The notes: a model not told the origin generated them from the letters alone. Counted from the stretch's first letter, positions 30,339 to 42,948 are shown. The stretch is DNA of 64,000 bases from Eutreptiella sp. 'Long Island Sound 2002' (GCA_964036045.1 OZ038382.1:103140007-103204006), one strand, 5' to 3'. Numbers and translations: made by a program.

Positions 30339-33106
30339 TAGTCATAGTCATAGTCATAACCACTTATCATGCCATCTACTGGAGTTACCGGGCATCTCGC
30401 GCCGACAGGTGGTTCCTGCCTCCCTCGATCCCGTGGGTCTCAGAGCTGCCTGAGGTGGCCCACAGCATGACGGAGGACCCAGAAGACCGGGGATACCGGT
30501 CAACAAGGCTTTGGGGGCAGTGGCAACTGCACAGCGTTAGCATTAGCAACGGCGACGGACGCTGGCCCGTTTGTTCGCCGGGGGTAAGGGGGCAAGGCAA
30601 AGCAACGCAGCATCATCGCAACAAGCAGAAAGCAAGGGCTTCTCTGTCCGGCGCAAAGCGGCAACCAAGGAACAAAGCAGCACGCATGCGGCGAAGCAAG
30701 AGCGGACCCTCCGTCGTTCGCGTACCCCCGCCACCGTGGAGACGTCCATCACCTGTGACCCCACGGAATCCATTGCCATCTGCGTACTCTTAATTGCCCA
30801 CCCCCCCTGACTCCACGTATCCCACTGCCAGCACGCAATAACCCGTATATGCATAGCCAGGATTTCTGGGAGGCTCCAGCCTAGCCTGGCGCTCAGCCTT
30901 CATCGCCCCCATGTCCCCACAATGTACGCTGCCGAACCACCGCACCAGTCCCCTAGTATAGTACAGAAACACGGTATCAACTCCACATCCCCGTGGCCCT
31001 GAGCTGCACCCGCACCCCAGATATATAGCATGCCGGCAGTCCATGTCAGGGGCCAGCACCCAATCAGCTTCGAGGCATCCATTTGCCCACGTATAATATA
31101 ACATGAGGGTCTACAGGGGGGACGCCGGCCGCTACGGGACGGGAGTGGCGCAACCCGTTAATTTCGCTGGCTGGGATTCGGGCTGGTGGGTGCTGTAGCT
31201 TAGTTATCGACCCCCTGTAGGGGTACCCACCAGAGGCTCGCCCCGGGCTGTGGTCACCAGGTGCACCTCATCTGGCCCACATACATTGCCCTGGCGCCTA
31301 CCCTTGACCCTCACCTGCACTGTTTGGCCAGCTCCCGTGGTTGCGCCTCTTCCGCCACAGCAGCGGCCAGGCCGCAGGTTCGGCCCGCACCGACGACGTG
31401 GCGAGCCTACTTATAGCATTGGCCCGCGCGTCACCCCCCAGACCACTCAGTATGCCGCTCCTCCTCTCTCCCCGCCTCTAGCCGACCGGACGGGTGCTCT
31501 CCAGGGGTAAGTCGTTACAAATGGTGAGGCGACCGCATACTCCTCGCTACAACGCCGCGCTGTACCGCTGTTGCCACGCCGATGCCACCTGCTAGCCGCC
31601 ACCATACGCACCACCGCAACCGCAAGGCCATGGTCAGAGCTTAGACTATGTACATGCCCGCAGGCACGGTCCTTCCCGTTTGTTTACGGGGCCAGCAGAT
31701 GCCCCCACGCGCCCCCTGAGTTGTTAGAGGGGTCAGGGGGACACCCCAGTACCGTCATGCATCCCCGCTGCTCCCCCACTGTGCGGTTCCCCAGTACCGC
31801 CGCATACCCCCACCGTACGGATCCCAGCACCGCCGCGTATACCCCCAAGACGCCAGTACACCGCCACCTTGAACTCCGCGTGCCCCCCGTGAGTGCTCCT
31901 CCCAGGCTGCCACGCCGTCTCCAGGACGCCCGCCATACTGTCCACCTGACGACCTCGCCGTCACATCCCTCCACGCACACGTCATCGCTTCGTCGCCGCC
32001 CCCGGGGCCTGCAGGCTGTCCCCGCAACCCCGTGTAACACTCCCAGCGGGCGCCGTAACGCCGTAACCCCCAGACAACTCCGTGCACCCCCGGTGTATCC
32101 CGAGCAACCACTCCCAATACTGCCGTAGCCAGGTCGCCAGTTGAGACCCCGGTGCCATGGGAATACCCTACAGTGGTTTGGGCCTTATTACCCTGGTCGG
32201 GACAACCCATGACACCTCACTGTTTTATACGGCGACCCGGGGCAGGCGGGTGAGGCATCCCTGTCCGACCCTCATGCACGGGGGCAGTACGGCTCACCAT
32301 CAGGCCGGCACGACCTGTCACATCGCGTCCGCCGTCATACGCCGCCTGCCAGTACCGCACAATCAGGCCATGAGGGCACTGCTTCTCAGGCGCTACCCCC
32401 TCTGCTGCGTCCAGCGTAGTGACGGTAGCAGGTGCACCCACAATTCTTAACCCCATCAGTCTGCATCACCCCTGGCCCCCACCACGCCGTCACCATTTCC
32501 TCCGTGATGCCACAACCAGAGTATCCGCGAGTCACAATCCAGAGCCGCCCACCACAGCAGCAGGGGCAGGGCTGCCGACGGCGCTCCAGGGCAGCGTACC
32601 CCTTCCACTCGGACGCTCTTCAGGCCACCCTGGATTGTCTTCCAGGCACTTGAGGACATCTGTCCAGAGTGCTGCAGTGCCCACCTCGCCTTAGGCCACC
32701 CCCTATCGGCACGCTCCTTACATGTCCCGCATAGTGGGACGGAGGCACATTGATGAACCCAAACTGACGCTGTTTCCCCGCACCCGTGGCATCGCTGCGG
32801 AAGCACAGACCGCGACGGAACGCAGCTACTATCACAACACTGCGACCATAGGTCCTGTCATACATCGCAGCACGCGTACTGGAGTCCGAGTAAAGCACCC
32901 GCCAGCGTGCGTGCTGTGGCACAACTGAGGAGGCTGCGCCTTGCTTCCTCCCACGTGGACACCGGGCGGAGTATCGGTCGCCCGTCGGGCATCACTGGCA
33001 GGCTCTCAAGCAGCCGGGGCCACCGCGCAACTTTGGGCCTGTGTGTGCCATGCGCCAGGAGCTCCCAACCGTAGTCCCGTAAGACCTCCCCGATGACATC
33101 AACCCC
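30339..33106 (-). mobile_element. Element A copy, 5'-truncated (2.77 kb)
   Basis: It is colinear with 34055-36921, including the 3' end of ORF2 and the whole 3' untranslated region. Both copies end at their 3' side in three TATGAC-type repeats (plus-strand TAGTCATAGTCATAGTCATA). Homology stops abruptly after AACCCC at 33106, where (TA)n begins. Such 5' truncation is the normal outcome of incomplete target-primed reverse transcription. No clear target duplication was found. Confidence 0.88.
32456..33106 (-). pseudogene. ORF2 C-terminal fragment in the truncated element A copy
   Basis: It matches the last 216 or so codons of the intact ORF2 (for example [40 protein letters not shown]). A Trp codon of the intact copy is a TGA here at 32858-32860. 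Upstream of 33106 the frame runs into meaningless Tyr-Ile codons from the TA tract. The terminal Cys cluster is still present. Confidence 0.88.
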
Positions 33107-33870
<764 letters not shown>

Positions 33871-33901
33871 TATATATATATATATATACATATATATATA
33901 C

Positions 33902-33990
<89 letters not shown>

Positions 33991-33991
33991 C

Positions 33992-34035
<44 letters not shown>

Positions 34036-34054
34036 GTATATATATATATATATA
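33871..34054. repeat. (TA)n/(TACATA)n tract
   Basis: About 185 bp of TA repeats with regular CA interruptions (TATACATATA units). It directly abuts the 3' tail of the full-length element A copy. Confidence 0.95.
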
Positions 34055-34815
34055 TAGTCATAGTCATAGTCATAACCACTTATCATGCCGTCTACTGGAG
34101 TTACCGGGCATCTCGCGCCGACAGGTGGTTCCTGCCTCGCTCGATCCCGTGGGTCCCAGGGCTGCCTGAGGTGGCCCACAGCATGACGGAGGACCCAGAG
34201 GACCGGGGATACCGGGCAACCAGGCTTTGGGGGCAGTGGCAACTGCAAAGCGCTAGCATTAGCAACGGCGACGGACGCTGGTCCGTTTGTTCGCCGGGGG
34301 TAAGGGGGCAAGGCAAAGCAGCGCAGCAGCATCGCAACAAGCAGAAAGCAAGGGCACCTCTGTCCATCGCAATGCAGCAACCAAGGAACAAAGCAGCACG
34401 CATGCGGCGAAGCGAGAGCGGACCCTCCATCGTTCACGTTGCCCCGACACCCAACACCCATGACCCCACGTAATCCATTGTCGTCCGCGTCCTCGATACT
34501 GCCCACCACCCCTGACTCCACGTTACCCTCTGCTAGCACGCACTAGCCTGTATGTGCACAGCCAGGATTTCTGGGAGGCTCCAGCCTAGCCTGGCCCTCA
34601 GCTGTCATCGCCCCCATGTCTCCACATTGTACGCCATCTTCCCACCGCACCAGCCCCCTAGTATAGTACAGAAACACGTTACCAACTTCACGTCCCCGTG
34701 GCCCCGTGCTGCCCCCATATCCCAGATATATACCATGCTGGCACCCCATGTCAGGGGCCAGCGCCGAATCTGCTTCGAGGTAACCACTTGCCCACATATA
34801 ATATATCTTGAGGGT

Positions 34816-34926
34816 CTACAGGGGGGGACGCCGGCCGCTACGCGACGGGAGTGGCGCAACCCGTGAATATCGCTGGCTGGGATTCGGGCTGGTGGGTGCC
34901 GTAGCTTGGTTATCGACCCCCTGTAG
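34816..34926. other. Conserved 10-bp stem in the 3' untranslated region
   Basis: CTACAGGGGG (34816-34825) pairs perfectly with CCCCCTGTAG (34917-34926). Both arms are identical in the truncated copy (31111-31120 and 31211-31220). It is a candidate RNA structure for template recognition. Confidence 0.45.
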
Positions 34927-35414
34927 GGGTACCCACCAGAGGCTCGCCCCGGGCCGTGGTTACCAGGTGCACCTCATCTGGCCCACATACAATGCCCTGG
35001 CGCCTACCCTTGACCCTTACCTGCACTGATTGGCCAGCTTCCGTGGTTGCGCCTCTTCCGCCACAGCAGCGGCCAGGCCGCAGGTTCGGCCCCCACCGAC
35101 GACGTGGCGAGCCTACTTATAGCATTGGCCCGCGCGTCACCCCCCGGACCACTCAGCACGCCGCTCCCCTGCCCTCCTCGCCTCTAGCCGACCGGACTGG
35201 TGCCCCCCAGGGGCAAGCTGTTACAGTGGTGAGGCGACTGCATACTCTTCACTATGCCACCTGCGAGTCGCCACGACACTCACCACTGCAACCACAAGGC
35301 CATGGTCAGAGGTTAGACTATGTACATGCCCGCAGGCACGGTCCCTCTAGTTTGTTAACGGGGCCAGGGGATGCCCCCGCGCTCCCCCTGAGTTGTTAGA
35401 GGGGTCAGGGGGAC

Positions 35415-35690
35415 ACCCCAGTACCGCCATGCATCCCCGCGCTCCCCCACTGTACGGTTCCCCAGTACCGCCGCGTTCCCCCACCGTACGGACTCCAGTA
35501 CCGCCGCATACCCCCACCATACGGTCCCCTGTACCGCCGCGTACACCCCCACGATGTCAGTACACCGTCATCTGGAACTTCCCCGCTGCTCCCCCACTGC
35601 ACGGCTCCCCAGTACCGCCGCGTACCCCCGCCGTACGGATCCCAGTACCGCCGCGTTGACCCCCAAGACTCCAGTACTCCGCCACCTGGA
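35415..35690. repeat. Minisatellite of about 33-bp units in the 3' untranslated region
   Basis: About six diverged units led by CCCAGTACCGCCGCGT with a CCCCCACCGTACGG core. The truncated copy has fewer units (about 31745-31860), so unit number varies between copies. Confidence 0.75.
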
Positions 35691-36273
35691 ACTCCACGTG
35701 CCCCCTGTGAGCGCTCCCTCCAGGCTGCCACGCCGTCTCCACGACGCCCGCCATACTGTCCCCCTGATGACCCCACCGTCATAACCTTCTACGCACACAT
35801 CTTCGCCCCGTCGCCGCTCCTGGGGCCTGCAGGCTGACCCCGCAACCCCGTGTAACACTCCCAGGGGGCGCCGCAGCGCTGTAACCCCCAAACAACTCCG
35901 TGCACCCCCGGTGTATCCCGAGCAACCACTCCCAAGACTGCCGTAGCCGGGCCGCCAGTAGAGACCCCGGTGCCATGGGAATACCCTACAGGGGTTTGGG
36001 CCTTATTACCCTGGTCGGGACGACCCATGACACCTCACTGTTGTATGCGGCGACCCGGGGCAGGCGGGTGAAGCATCCCTGTCCGACCCTCATGCACGGG
36101 GGCAGTACGGCTCACCATCAGGCCGGCACGACCTGTCACATCGCGTTGGCCGTCATACGCCGCCTGCCAGTACCGCACATTCAGGCCGCATAGGCATTGC
36201 TTCTCAGGCGCCACTCCCTCCGCTGCGTCCAGCGTAGGGATGGTAGCTGGTGCACCCACAATTCCCATCCCCA

Positions 36274-39200
36274 TCAACCTGCACCCCCGGCACCCACCAC
36301 TCCGTCACCATTTCCTCCGTGATGCCACAACCAGAGTATCCGTGAGTCGCCCTCCAGAGCCGCCCACCACAGCATCAGGGGCAGGGCCGCAGACGGCGCT
36401 CCAGGGCACCGCACCCCTTCCACTCGGACGCTCTTCAGGCCACCCTGGATAGTCGTCCAGGCACTTGAGGACATCCGTCCAGAGTGCCGCAGTGCCCACC
36501 TCGCCTTAGGCCACCCCCTGTCGGCATGCTCCTGACATGTCCCGCACAGCGGGGCGGAGGCACACTGATGAACCCAAACGGACACCGTCTCCCCGCACCC
36601 GTGGCATCGCTGCGGAAGCACAGACCGCGATGGAACGCAGCTACCATCACAGCACTGCGACCACAGGTCCTGCCATACATCGGAGCACGCGTCCTGGAGC
36701 CCGAGCAAAGCCCCTGTCAGCGTGCGTGCTGTGGCACTACTGAGGAGGCTGCGCCTCGCCTCCTCCCACGTGGACACCGGGCGGAGTATCGGTCGTCCGT
36801 CGGGCATCTCCGGCAGGCTCTCAAGCAGCCGGGGCCACCGCGCCACCTTGGGGCCGCGCGTGCCATGCGCCAGGAGCTCCCAACCGTAGTCCCGCAAGAC
36901 CTCCCCGATGACAACAACCCCGTCCTGCTCCGGGCCCCTGGCGGAAGCCAGAACCAAGCGTTGCCCTCCCGCCCTAGCCTCAATGACCGCCCTGAGACCC
37001 AGGGTGTCAAGGGTGTGACGGGCATCGGCAGCCACGTGGTCGTCCCCCTCTGGCAGAGAGAACATGGCCTCCGTGACTTGGCCTTGCGCGTCGTCGCCCT
37101 GTACCCGCGCCAGCTGCTCGGAGCCCACTAACACTGCCATGGACCGCTGCTCCGTGACCGCCGGTACGGCTCGTCGCAGCTGCCGGTCACATAGCCACAA
37201 CGTACCCACGTCAAGTACGACAGCCACCGCCAGGACTGGGAGACCGCACAGAGGTTGCTGAAGGACCGGCAGCACCTCGCGAGGCCAGCCCACGACGTTC
37301 CCCACAGCTGGATGGTTGGCGTACACCTGGAGCCAGGGATCACTCTGGCCGTCAGGGTGTCTCACCTTGGTACCCCGCACCTGGGCCCAGGACTGCGCCG
37401 ACACCACGCGGGACCACTCCCTGAATGCCGTGATGTCTCGCGCCACCCAGGAACCGATCCACCGGTCGAAGGCCTGCGCCACCGCCGCCATCCAGTGAGG
37501 GAACAAGGACAGGGCCTCCTCACGCTCGATGCACGACCGCGACACCAGCAGTGCGTGCAGCGGTGCCCTCAGAAAGGTTGCCCGCAGGTCGCCGGGGAGG
37601 CCGGCAAACGGGTTCCACGGCGGACGCTGCAGGATCCTCCCTGCCGGCGGGCAGAAGGGTGTGTCACCGCGCAGGAACGCGTATACCGCCCTCCTTCGAT
37701 CTTGCATCGGCAGCTGCATGATCTGGGTGAGCCGATGGTTCCTGCGGGCATACACATCTTCCCCAATCTGGACCATGTCCTCCACAAAGAGTCTGGCCTT
37801 GGCAGGACCCCGGGACGACGCTGCTCGCACCGCAGCGAACAGCCGCTTCAGGTCCCCGGGTACGACACCTGCCATCAGGGATTCTGCCCACCTGCAGCCG
37901 TGCTCCCTCCACGCCACGAACTCCACCGCCCTGTCCGTCTGGGGTAGCTCCGCCGTGAACTCCTCCACACGCCTGCACAGGAGCCCAGCCACCTCCTCGT
38001 CCCGCGCACACAGTAGGCGCATGTGGCCGATGTCCTCCTCCGGCCCCCCACAGAAGATACAGGGGTGGGCTGGTATTGCCACACGCGTGAGCTTCTGTCT
38101 CCACCGTCGCATGACCTGCATGGTGGACAAGCGACCGTCACGTGCCCGCAGCATATTCCTGTGCGTTGGGCCGTGGTGCACAGCTCCCAGGGACATCGCC
38201 TCGCAGGCGCCAGCTAGTGGCGTGTGCGCCCTGGTGCGCGCCGCTAGCGAACGCCACTCTATCTCCCGGACCTGCTGAAGGGCATGCATGGATGGTACAC
38301 GCGGCTCGATCTCACCATCATCCCCCGGTACCAAGAGGATGGCGTGCTCCTTCGGCAGGACAAGATGGACTGGCGGGGCCATCGCACGGGCCGCGGCAGA
38401 GTCCGGTGCCTCAAGCGGGACCGCCGCTAAGTGCGAGCTCTGCCTCACCACCCAGTGGTGCGGCCCCCCAACTCGGCGCGGCAGCCGCCGCAGCCCCTCC
38501 ACTATCCAGCTCAGTGCATGTTGATTGACCAGATGTGACGTCGGCCCCTTGATGCCACGGTACAGGGCCTCCTGCGCCCTGCGGAGATGCGCTCCTATGA
38601 CGGACGCATCCACCACGTGTACCGTGCACGCTGACGGGGGCGTGTGCAACAAGTACGCCGCCGCGCCAATGATCTCTGCCTCCGGGACCGTGCCGTAGAT
38701 GGCACCCGTCCATGTGGGGATTCCGTGGCTGGCCACCGCCACATTTGTGGCGTCGTCTCCCTGGGGCGACGCGTCAGACGATGTGACTTTAGTCGCCACC
38801 GGCACCCAGCAGTACCGGTGGGGCTCTAGCCACGCCACGTCGGAGTGGGGGCTCTGCACCACCTTTCCCAGAGACGCCGCGCTGGAGGCCGTGAGCTCCG
38901 GGGACAGGACCACCCTCGGTCGATACACCGCATGTGGTCTCCAGGCCAGGTCACATCCGCAGACTGACTTGATGGCGTCCAGGGCGGTGGTGTATTCCGC
39001 CCCCCAAACCGTTGCGGAGCAGGAAGGCTGGTACACCACGACAGACCCCTGCTCCACTGCGCCACCACCACGCAACGACGTGACGGCGACATGCGGATCA
39101 TGCGGCACGTTGGACATTCGGACCACTTCCGGGACCGAGTGCTCATCCGGATCCGGGATTGGGCCTGCCGGTAGCAGAAGAACAATTGCCCATTCGCTGC

Positions 39201-42200
39201 ACTTGTGCACCGCCGCGCACGCCCTGGAAAACGCTGGCTGTCCGTGCACAACCCACAGTGGTGACGGGTTTATGCCGCCCCCGGCGTGGGGAGTGAGCAG
39301 GGGGACGGACGCCGGATCGTCTTGCTGCTGGTAGCCCTCAAAGACGTCCCCCAGCAGAAACAGGAGGGCGGCCAGCGGGACGAACGGCATGGACAGCCCC
39401 GGGTTGGCCGGGTCCCATCCTTCCTCCCTGTATCCGCCCACCACATACACGTCCCCCGCAGCGGACTGTCTATTGCGTTTGCTGGCCTTCTTTCGGCGCA
39501 CTGGGTGAATGAGCCGGTGAGTCAACGGACCGGGCAGCTGCGGCCGGAAGACGTCGCGAAGCCCCGTGAGCCACACGTGATCCAGCTGGTGGGGTCCTAC
39601 TCCCGCGTGCGGAAGGTGCAGGTGGTCCTCGTGGCACTCCTGTAGCTGGACCGCCCAGTGCCCAGGCGTAGGGCAGGGGAGCCGCGCATGCAGGAGGTCA
39701 TTTGCGGGATCAGTCAGGGACTGCACTGCCGCATCCGTGCGGGGCCCCGAGAGAATGCAGATGTCCCTACCCTTGAAGGTGTAGGATTGGGATACCCACT
39801 TCCGCCCTGCCCACTGCACTTGCGGCAGATGGGCGTGTACACACGAGTACACCGACGACGGCATGAGAAGCCCCACGCGCAACGTCCCCATCGCCCTGAG
39901 CACCCTGTCCACCCACGTATTGCCAGCGTGTGTGGCGAATGACGCAGAGGGCACCATGAACTGCCCGCACACTCCGTACTGCACGTGCATGTCTCGGAGC
40001 ATGGCCCGCAGCTCATCACGGACCGTCATCGACCTGTGGTGGGTGAGCTGAGCCACGGTCGCCACGACGGAGTCGCGGCATATAACCTGGACATCTGCCA
40101 ACCGTAGCCCATGACCTGACCGCACCGCCACGTTGGACAGGTCCTTGGGCAGCTTCTCGAACTGCAGGGCCGCAGCCTTGATGGCAGTATTCAGCTTGAC
40201 CACCGCCTCCGCCGTGTCGGACAGGTAGGGCGCCGCGTACCGCACGATGCCACCAACCACGGCCGCCATCACCTCATGAGGCACCGACGCCGGCCCCAGC
40301 GTGTTCTTGCACCAGCCCAGCAGGGCTTCACACCGGAGCACATGTTTCTCCTTCATGGTCGCCATCCCCCTGGGATCGAGGCGCAGGCCCAAGTATGGTA
40401 CCGTGCCCTTGGCACGTAAGCATACCCATGGGGCCGCTGTGTCCCCCGGGTTCAGGTATACCAGATTCGAGTGGATGCGAGCAGTACTGGCATAGGCGCA
40501 TTTGCTCACGTTGAGGGACATGCCCATGTCCGTGAGATACCGCGCTATCATCGCCGCATACTCCAGGAATTGCGGCAGGGAGTGCGCTATCAGCAGGAGG
40601 TCATCACAGTACGCCTGTACCAGGGGAGGCACCGCGTGGCGAGCATCTCCCCGCGCCTTACAGGCAAGGCTCCGCAGGAGAGGCTCCAATAGGAGGAGGT
40701 AGAGCACAGCGCTCTCCGCACTGCCCTGCCGCAGGCCCCTGTGGAGCCGTATGCTCGGCGTCGGGCCATGCGCAGTGACGATGCGCACCAGGGACCCGCA
40801 GCTGAGGGTGTGGAAGAGCCTGATGAGCTCCTCCGGGACACCCATGTGGCGCAGGAGGAGCGCCAGTGCTCCGTGCGGCGCTGTGTCAAAAGCTTTCGAC
40901 ACATCGAAGGCCAGGACGTGGTTTTCCTCCATCCCACGCTGCAGCCTGCGCTGGGCCAGGAACACCGGGGCAGCCGCCGTGGAGCCCGGCATGGCTCCGA
41001 ACTGCCAGTCCGCGGCCAGTCCCTTGCGTGCCAGAACAGCCGTGAACCTCCGCATGAGGGGGGTCATGAGCATTCGCATGTCTTGCTGCCCCAGCGCTAT
41101 CGGCCTGTACTCGTCCAGGTTGCCCGTGGCTGTGCCCTTGGGCATCAGCCAGATAATGGCCTCGTGCCAGGACTCCGGGACATCCGCACCCCGCAGGATT
41201 GCCCTGTACGCATGCACCAGGAGCCCCTGCACCGGTTCAGGCAGCTCTGCTATGAGGGCTGCCGTGACCCGGTTGGACCCCGGAGCTTTGTCGTCCGCCA
41301 CGGCCTGCCTCACGGCGTCTTTAAGGTCCTGCATGGTGTAGTCCTGTACCGACCTCCACTCCTCCGGCACCCCTTTGGGAATGTGGGCCCGGACCAGCCG
41401 CTCGAAGGCCGGCAGGTTCACTGGCCGCTTGGCGTACAGCGCCTCCCAATACCTCTGGACCTCGCCAATGACGTCCGAGGCCTCCAAGAGCACCTTCTCC
41501 GACTCGCGGACGCGTACGGACCATAGGCCTGACGGGGCATAGTTCACCACGTTGATGGCCCCCCGTATCGCCGTCCATCGGAGCTGCAGGTCCGGTACCC
41601 TGCCCCGCCAGTAGTCCTTGATGGACCGGCGCCTGTTGCTCTTGAGGACATCCCGCAGCTCCTCCACGCGTGTCTCCAGCTGGCGGAGCTGTTGGTCCAA
41701 TGCGGCACGCAGGTCCTCAACCGAGGCGGGGGACAGGTCGGGGTCCACTCGCCGGAGGTGCTGTAGCAGGGCAGTCGCTTCCTGGGAGTGGAGTCCGGCC
41801 GCCGCCGCGTCCCGTTGCCACAGCTGATGGGCACGCCAGGCCAGGGCCTGCTGATCCGAGAGGACCTGGTCCAGCGACGCCTCCGTTTCCGCCTGTCCGT
41901 ACGGGTACTGCGGGTCCACGCCGGAAGGCATGCGCACTCCCGTGACCCTGGACACGTCATCACGGAAGGCGTAGAGCAGGTCAAAGACCGCTTGCACCTC
42001 CGACGTGGCCATGGTGGCAGTGTCCTGGTCCGATGAGAGCCACGCCTGTAGCCGCTGATCCCCGCAGGCCTTCTGCAGTACTGCCGCCACCGCCTCACGA
42101 ACCCCCGGGGAGTCCGGGCGTATGGCGTGCAGCCTGCCCTGGGCGTGCGAGTAGGCCATCCTGGTGACCCTCTCTTTGCCGGCCACCGCTAGCGGGATGT

Positions 42201-42948
42201 CCAGGACCACAGGGCCATGATCCGACCCCAGCGACGCTGGAGACCGCCCCGGCGCCAAGTGAGGGCGCTCACGCGCCGCCCACGGGACCAGCGGCGAGTT
42301 CAGAAGGAAGGAGTCCAGTCGGTGCCCCGCCCTCGTGGGCCTCCTGTCCTCCTCCCGTTCCGGGCCTGCCCTGCGGAAGCCACACTGTTCCCACAGGGCT
42401 TGGAACCTCCTCGTGGTAGGGTGCCACGGGGACTCCAGCCACACGTTGAAGTCCCCTCCGTGGAGCACGGCCCTGGTGCCACCCGCGCTCTTGGCCGCCG
42501 CGTACATGGCCACGTCAGCCCAGAAGGACGCCTTAGACGCCCAGGAATCGCCGCCGCTACCCGGGCCGTGGACGTTGATGACCGTGAGGGTGCCACCTGC
42601 GGTCACCACATCCAGGGCCATGGCCTTGCCCGGCACGATGTCCACGATGTCTCGAACCTCCTCCGCGGCGAACACGTCCGCCCGAAGGGCAATCAAGAGC
42701 CCGCCGCGCACCGCCGCCGCCGACGCCGCCTGGGCATCCACCCCTGGGTATGTATGATACCCGTGGTGACGCCACTGGTTCTCGGAGTGCACCACACCTT
42801 GAGGGTCCTGCAGGCCAGTCTCCTGGAATAGGCCCAGGATGGCACCCTCGGCCTTCATGATACCCGCCGCCACCGCTTCACCGTCGAGCATACCTGGGGT
42901 CACTGGTACACCGTCCCCCCGCATCGAGCCCTGGACGTTCCAGGACAC
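36274..42948 (-). CDS. Element A ORF2: APE endonuclease, reverse transcriptase, RNase H, zinc knuckle
   Basis: 2224 codons without a stop. Endonuclease, residues 2-250: SWNVQG, LFQETGL, VINVHGPG, GGDFNVW and SDHGPVVL. RT, about 550-850: KAPGSNRVTAALI, YRPIALGQQDMR, LAFDVSKAFDT (near 682), HRGLRQGSAES, QAYCDDLLLIA (near 780) and PYLGLRLDP. RNase H, about 1388-1560: SSDASPQGDD, EAEIIGAAAYLL, VHVVDASVIG and a final Asp in EAPDSAAARA. CCHC knuckle near 1630: CIFCGGPEEDIGH then LLC. The last 550 or so residues are unassigned and end with a Cys-rich cluster (CHGCGE, CASAPLCGTC) near 2113-2140. The displayed start is GTG. The first in-frame ATG (42922-42924) follows the catalytic Asn motif, so translation probably continues from ORF1 across TGA 42979. 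Confidence 0.93.
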   Translation of the reverse strand: MSWNVQGSMRGDGVPVTPGMLDGEAVAAGIMKAEGAILGLFQETGLQDPQGVVHSENQWRHHGYHTYPGVDAQAASAAAVRGGLLIALRADVFAAEEVRDIVDIVPGKAMALDVVTAGGTLTVINVHGPGSGGDSWASKASFWADVAMYAAAKSAGGTRAVLHGGDFNVWLESPWHPTTRRFQALWEQCGFRRAGPEREEDRRPTRAGHRLDSFLLNSPLVPWAARERPHLAPGRSPASLGSDHGPVVLDIPLAVAGKERVTRMAYSHAQGRLHAIRPDSPGVREAVAAVLQKACGDQRLQAWLSSDQDTATMATSEVQAVFDLLYAFRDDVSRVTGVRMPSGVDPQYPYGQAETEASLDQVLSDQQALAWRAHQLWQRDAAAAGLHSQEATALLQHLRRVDPDLSPASVEDLRAALDQQLRQLETRVEELRDVLKSNRRRSIKDYWRGRVPDLQLRWTAIRGAINVVNYAPSGLWSVRVRESEKVLLEASDVIGEVQRYWEALYAKRPVNLPAFERLVRAHIPKGVPEEWRSVQDYTMQDLKDAVRQAVADDKAPGSNRVTAALIAELPEPVQGLLVHAYRAILRGADVPESWHEAIIWLMPKGTATGNLDEYRPIALGQQDMRMLMTPLMRRFTAVLARKGLAADWQFGAMPGSTAAAPVFLAQRRLQRGMEENHVLAFDVSKAFDTAPHGALALLLRHMGVPEELIRLFHTLSCGSLVRIVTAHGPTPSIRLHRGLRQGSAESAVLYLLLLEPLLRSLACKARGDARHAVPPLVQAYCDDLLLIAHSLPQFLEYAAMIARYLTDMGMSLNVSKCAYASTARIHSNLVYLNPGDTAAPWVCLRAKGTVPYLGLRLDPRGMATMKEKHVLRCEALLGWCKNTLGPASVPHEVMAAVVGGIVRYAAPYLSDTAEAVVKLNTAIKAAALQFEKLPKDLSNVAVRSGHGLRLADVQVICRDSVVATVAQLTHHRSMTVRDELRAMLRDMHVQYGVCGQFMVPSASFATHAGNTWVDRVLRAMGTLRVGLLMPSSVYSCVHAHLPQVQWAGRKWVSQSYTFKGRDICILSGPRTDAAVQSLTDPANDLLHARLPCPTPGHWAVQLQECHEDHLHLPHAGVGPHQLDHVWLTGLRDVFRPQLPGPLTHRLIHPVRRKKASKRNRQSAAGDVYVVGGYREEGWDPANPGLSMPFVPLAALLFLLGDVFEGYQQQDDPASVPLLTPHAGGGINPSPLWVVHGQPAFSRACAAVHKCSEWAIVLLLPAGPIPDPDEHSVPEVVRMSNVPHDPHVAVTSLRGGGAVEQGSVVVYQPSCSATVWGAEYTTALDAIKSVCGCDLAWRPHAVYRPRVVLSPELTASSAASLGKVVQSPHSDVAWLEPHRYCWVPVATKVTSSDASPQGDDATNVAVASHGIPTWTGAIYGTVPEAEIIGAAAYLLHTPPSACTVHVVDASVIGAHLRRAQEALYRGIKGPTSHLVNQHALSWIVEGLRRLPRRVGGPHHWVVRQSSHLAAVPLEAPDSAAARAMAPPVHLVLPKEHAILLVPGDDGEIEPRVPSMHALQQVREIEWRSLAARTRAHTPLAGACEAMSLGAVHHGPTHRNMLRARDGRLSTMQVMRRWRQKLTRVAIPAHPCIFCGGPEEDIGHMRLLCARDEEVAGLLCRRVEEFTAELPQTDRAVEFVAWREHGCRWAESLMAGVVPGDLKRLFAAVRAASSRGPAKARLFVEDMVQIGEDVYARRNHRLTQIMQLPMQDRRRAVYAFLRGDTPFCPPAGRILQRPPWNPFAGLPGDLRATFLRAPLHALLVSRSCIEREEALSLFPHWMAAVAQAFDRWIGSWVARDITAFREWSRVVSAQSWAQVRGTKVRHPDGQSDPWLQVYANHPAVGNVVGWPREVLPVLQQPLCGLPVLAVAVVLDVGTLWLCDRQLRRAVPAVTEQRSMAVLVGSEQLARVQGDDAQGQVTEAMFSLPEGDDHVAADARHTLDTLGLRAVIEARAGGQRLVLASARGPEQDGVVVIGEVLRDYGWELLAHGTRGPKVARWPRLLESLPEMPDGRPILRPVSTWEEARRSLLSSATARTLTGALLGLQDACSDVWQDLWSQCCDGSCVPSRSVLPQRCHGCGETVSVWVHQCASAPLCGTCQEHADRGWPKARWALRHSGRMSSSAWTTIQGGLKSVRVEGVRCPGAPSAALPLMLWWAALEGDSRILWLWHHGGNGDGVVGAGGAG

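Larger units (their letters stand above)
34055..36273 (-). other. Element A 3' untranslated region and tail
   Basis: 2.2 kb between the ORF2 stop and the TATGAC tail, well conserved in the truncated copy and therefore part of the element. It contains the minisatellite at 35415-35690 and a conserved stem (34816-34825 with 34917-34926). No ORF with convincing composition was seen. A conserved 3' region of a non-LTR element usually carries the RT recognition structure. Confidence 0.7.

Noticed and set aside
31100-31230. tRNA-like gene in the element A 3' region
   Set aside because: Only a 10-bp stem is present; no cloverleaf or conserved tRNA boxes.
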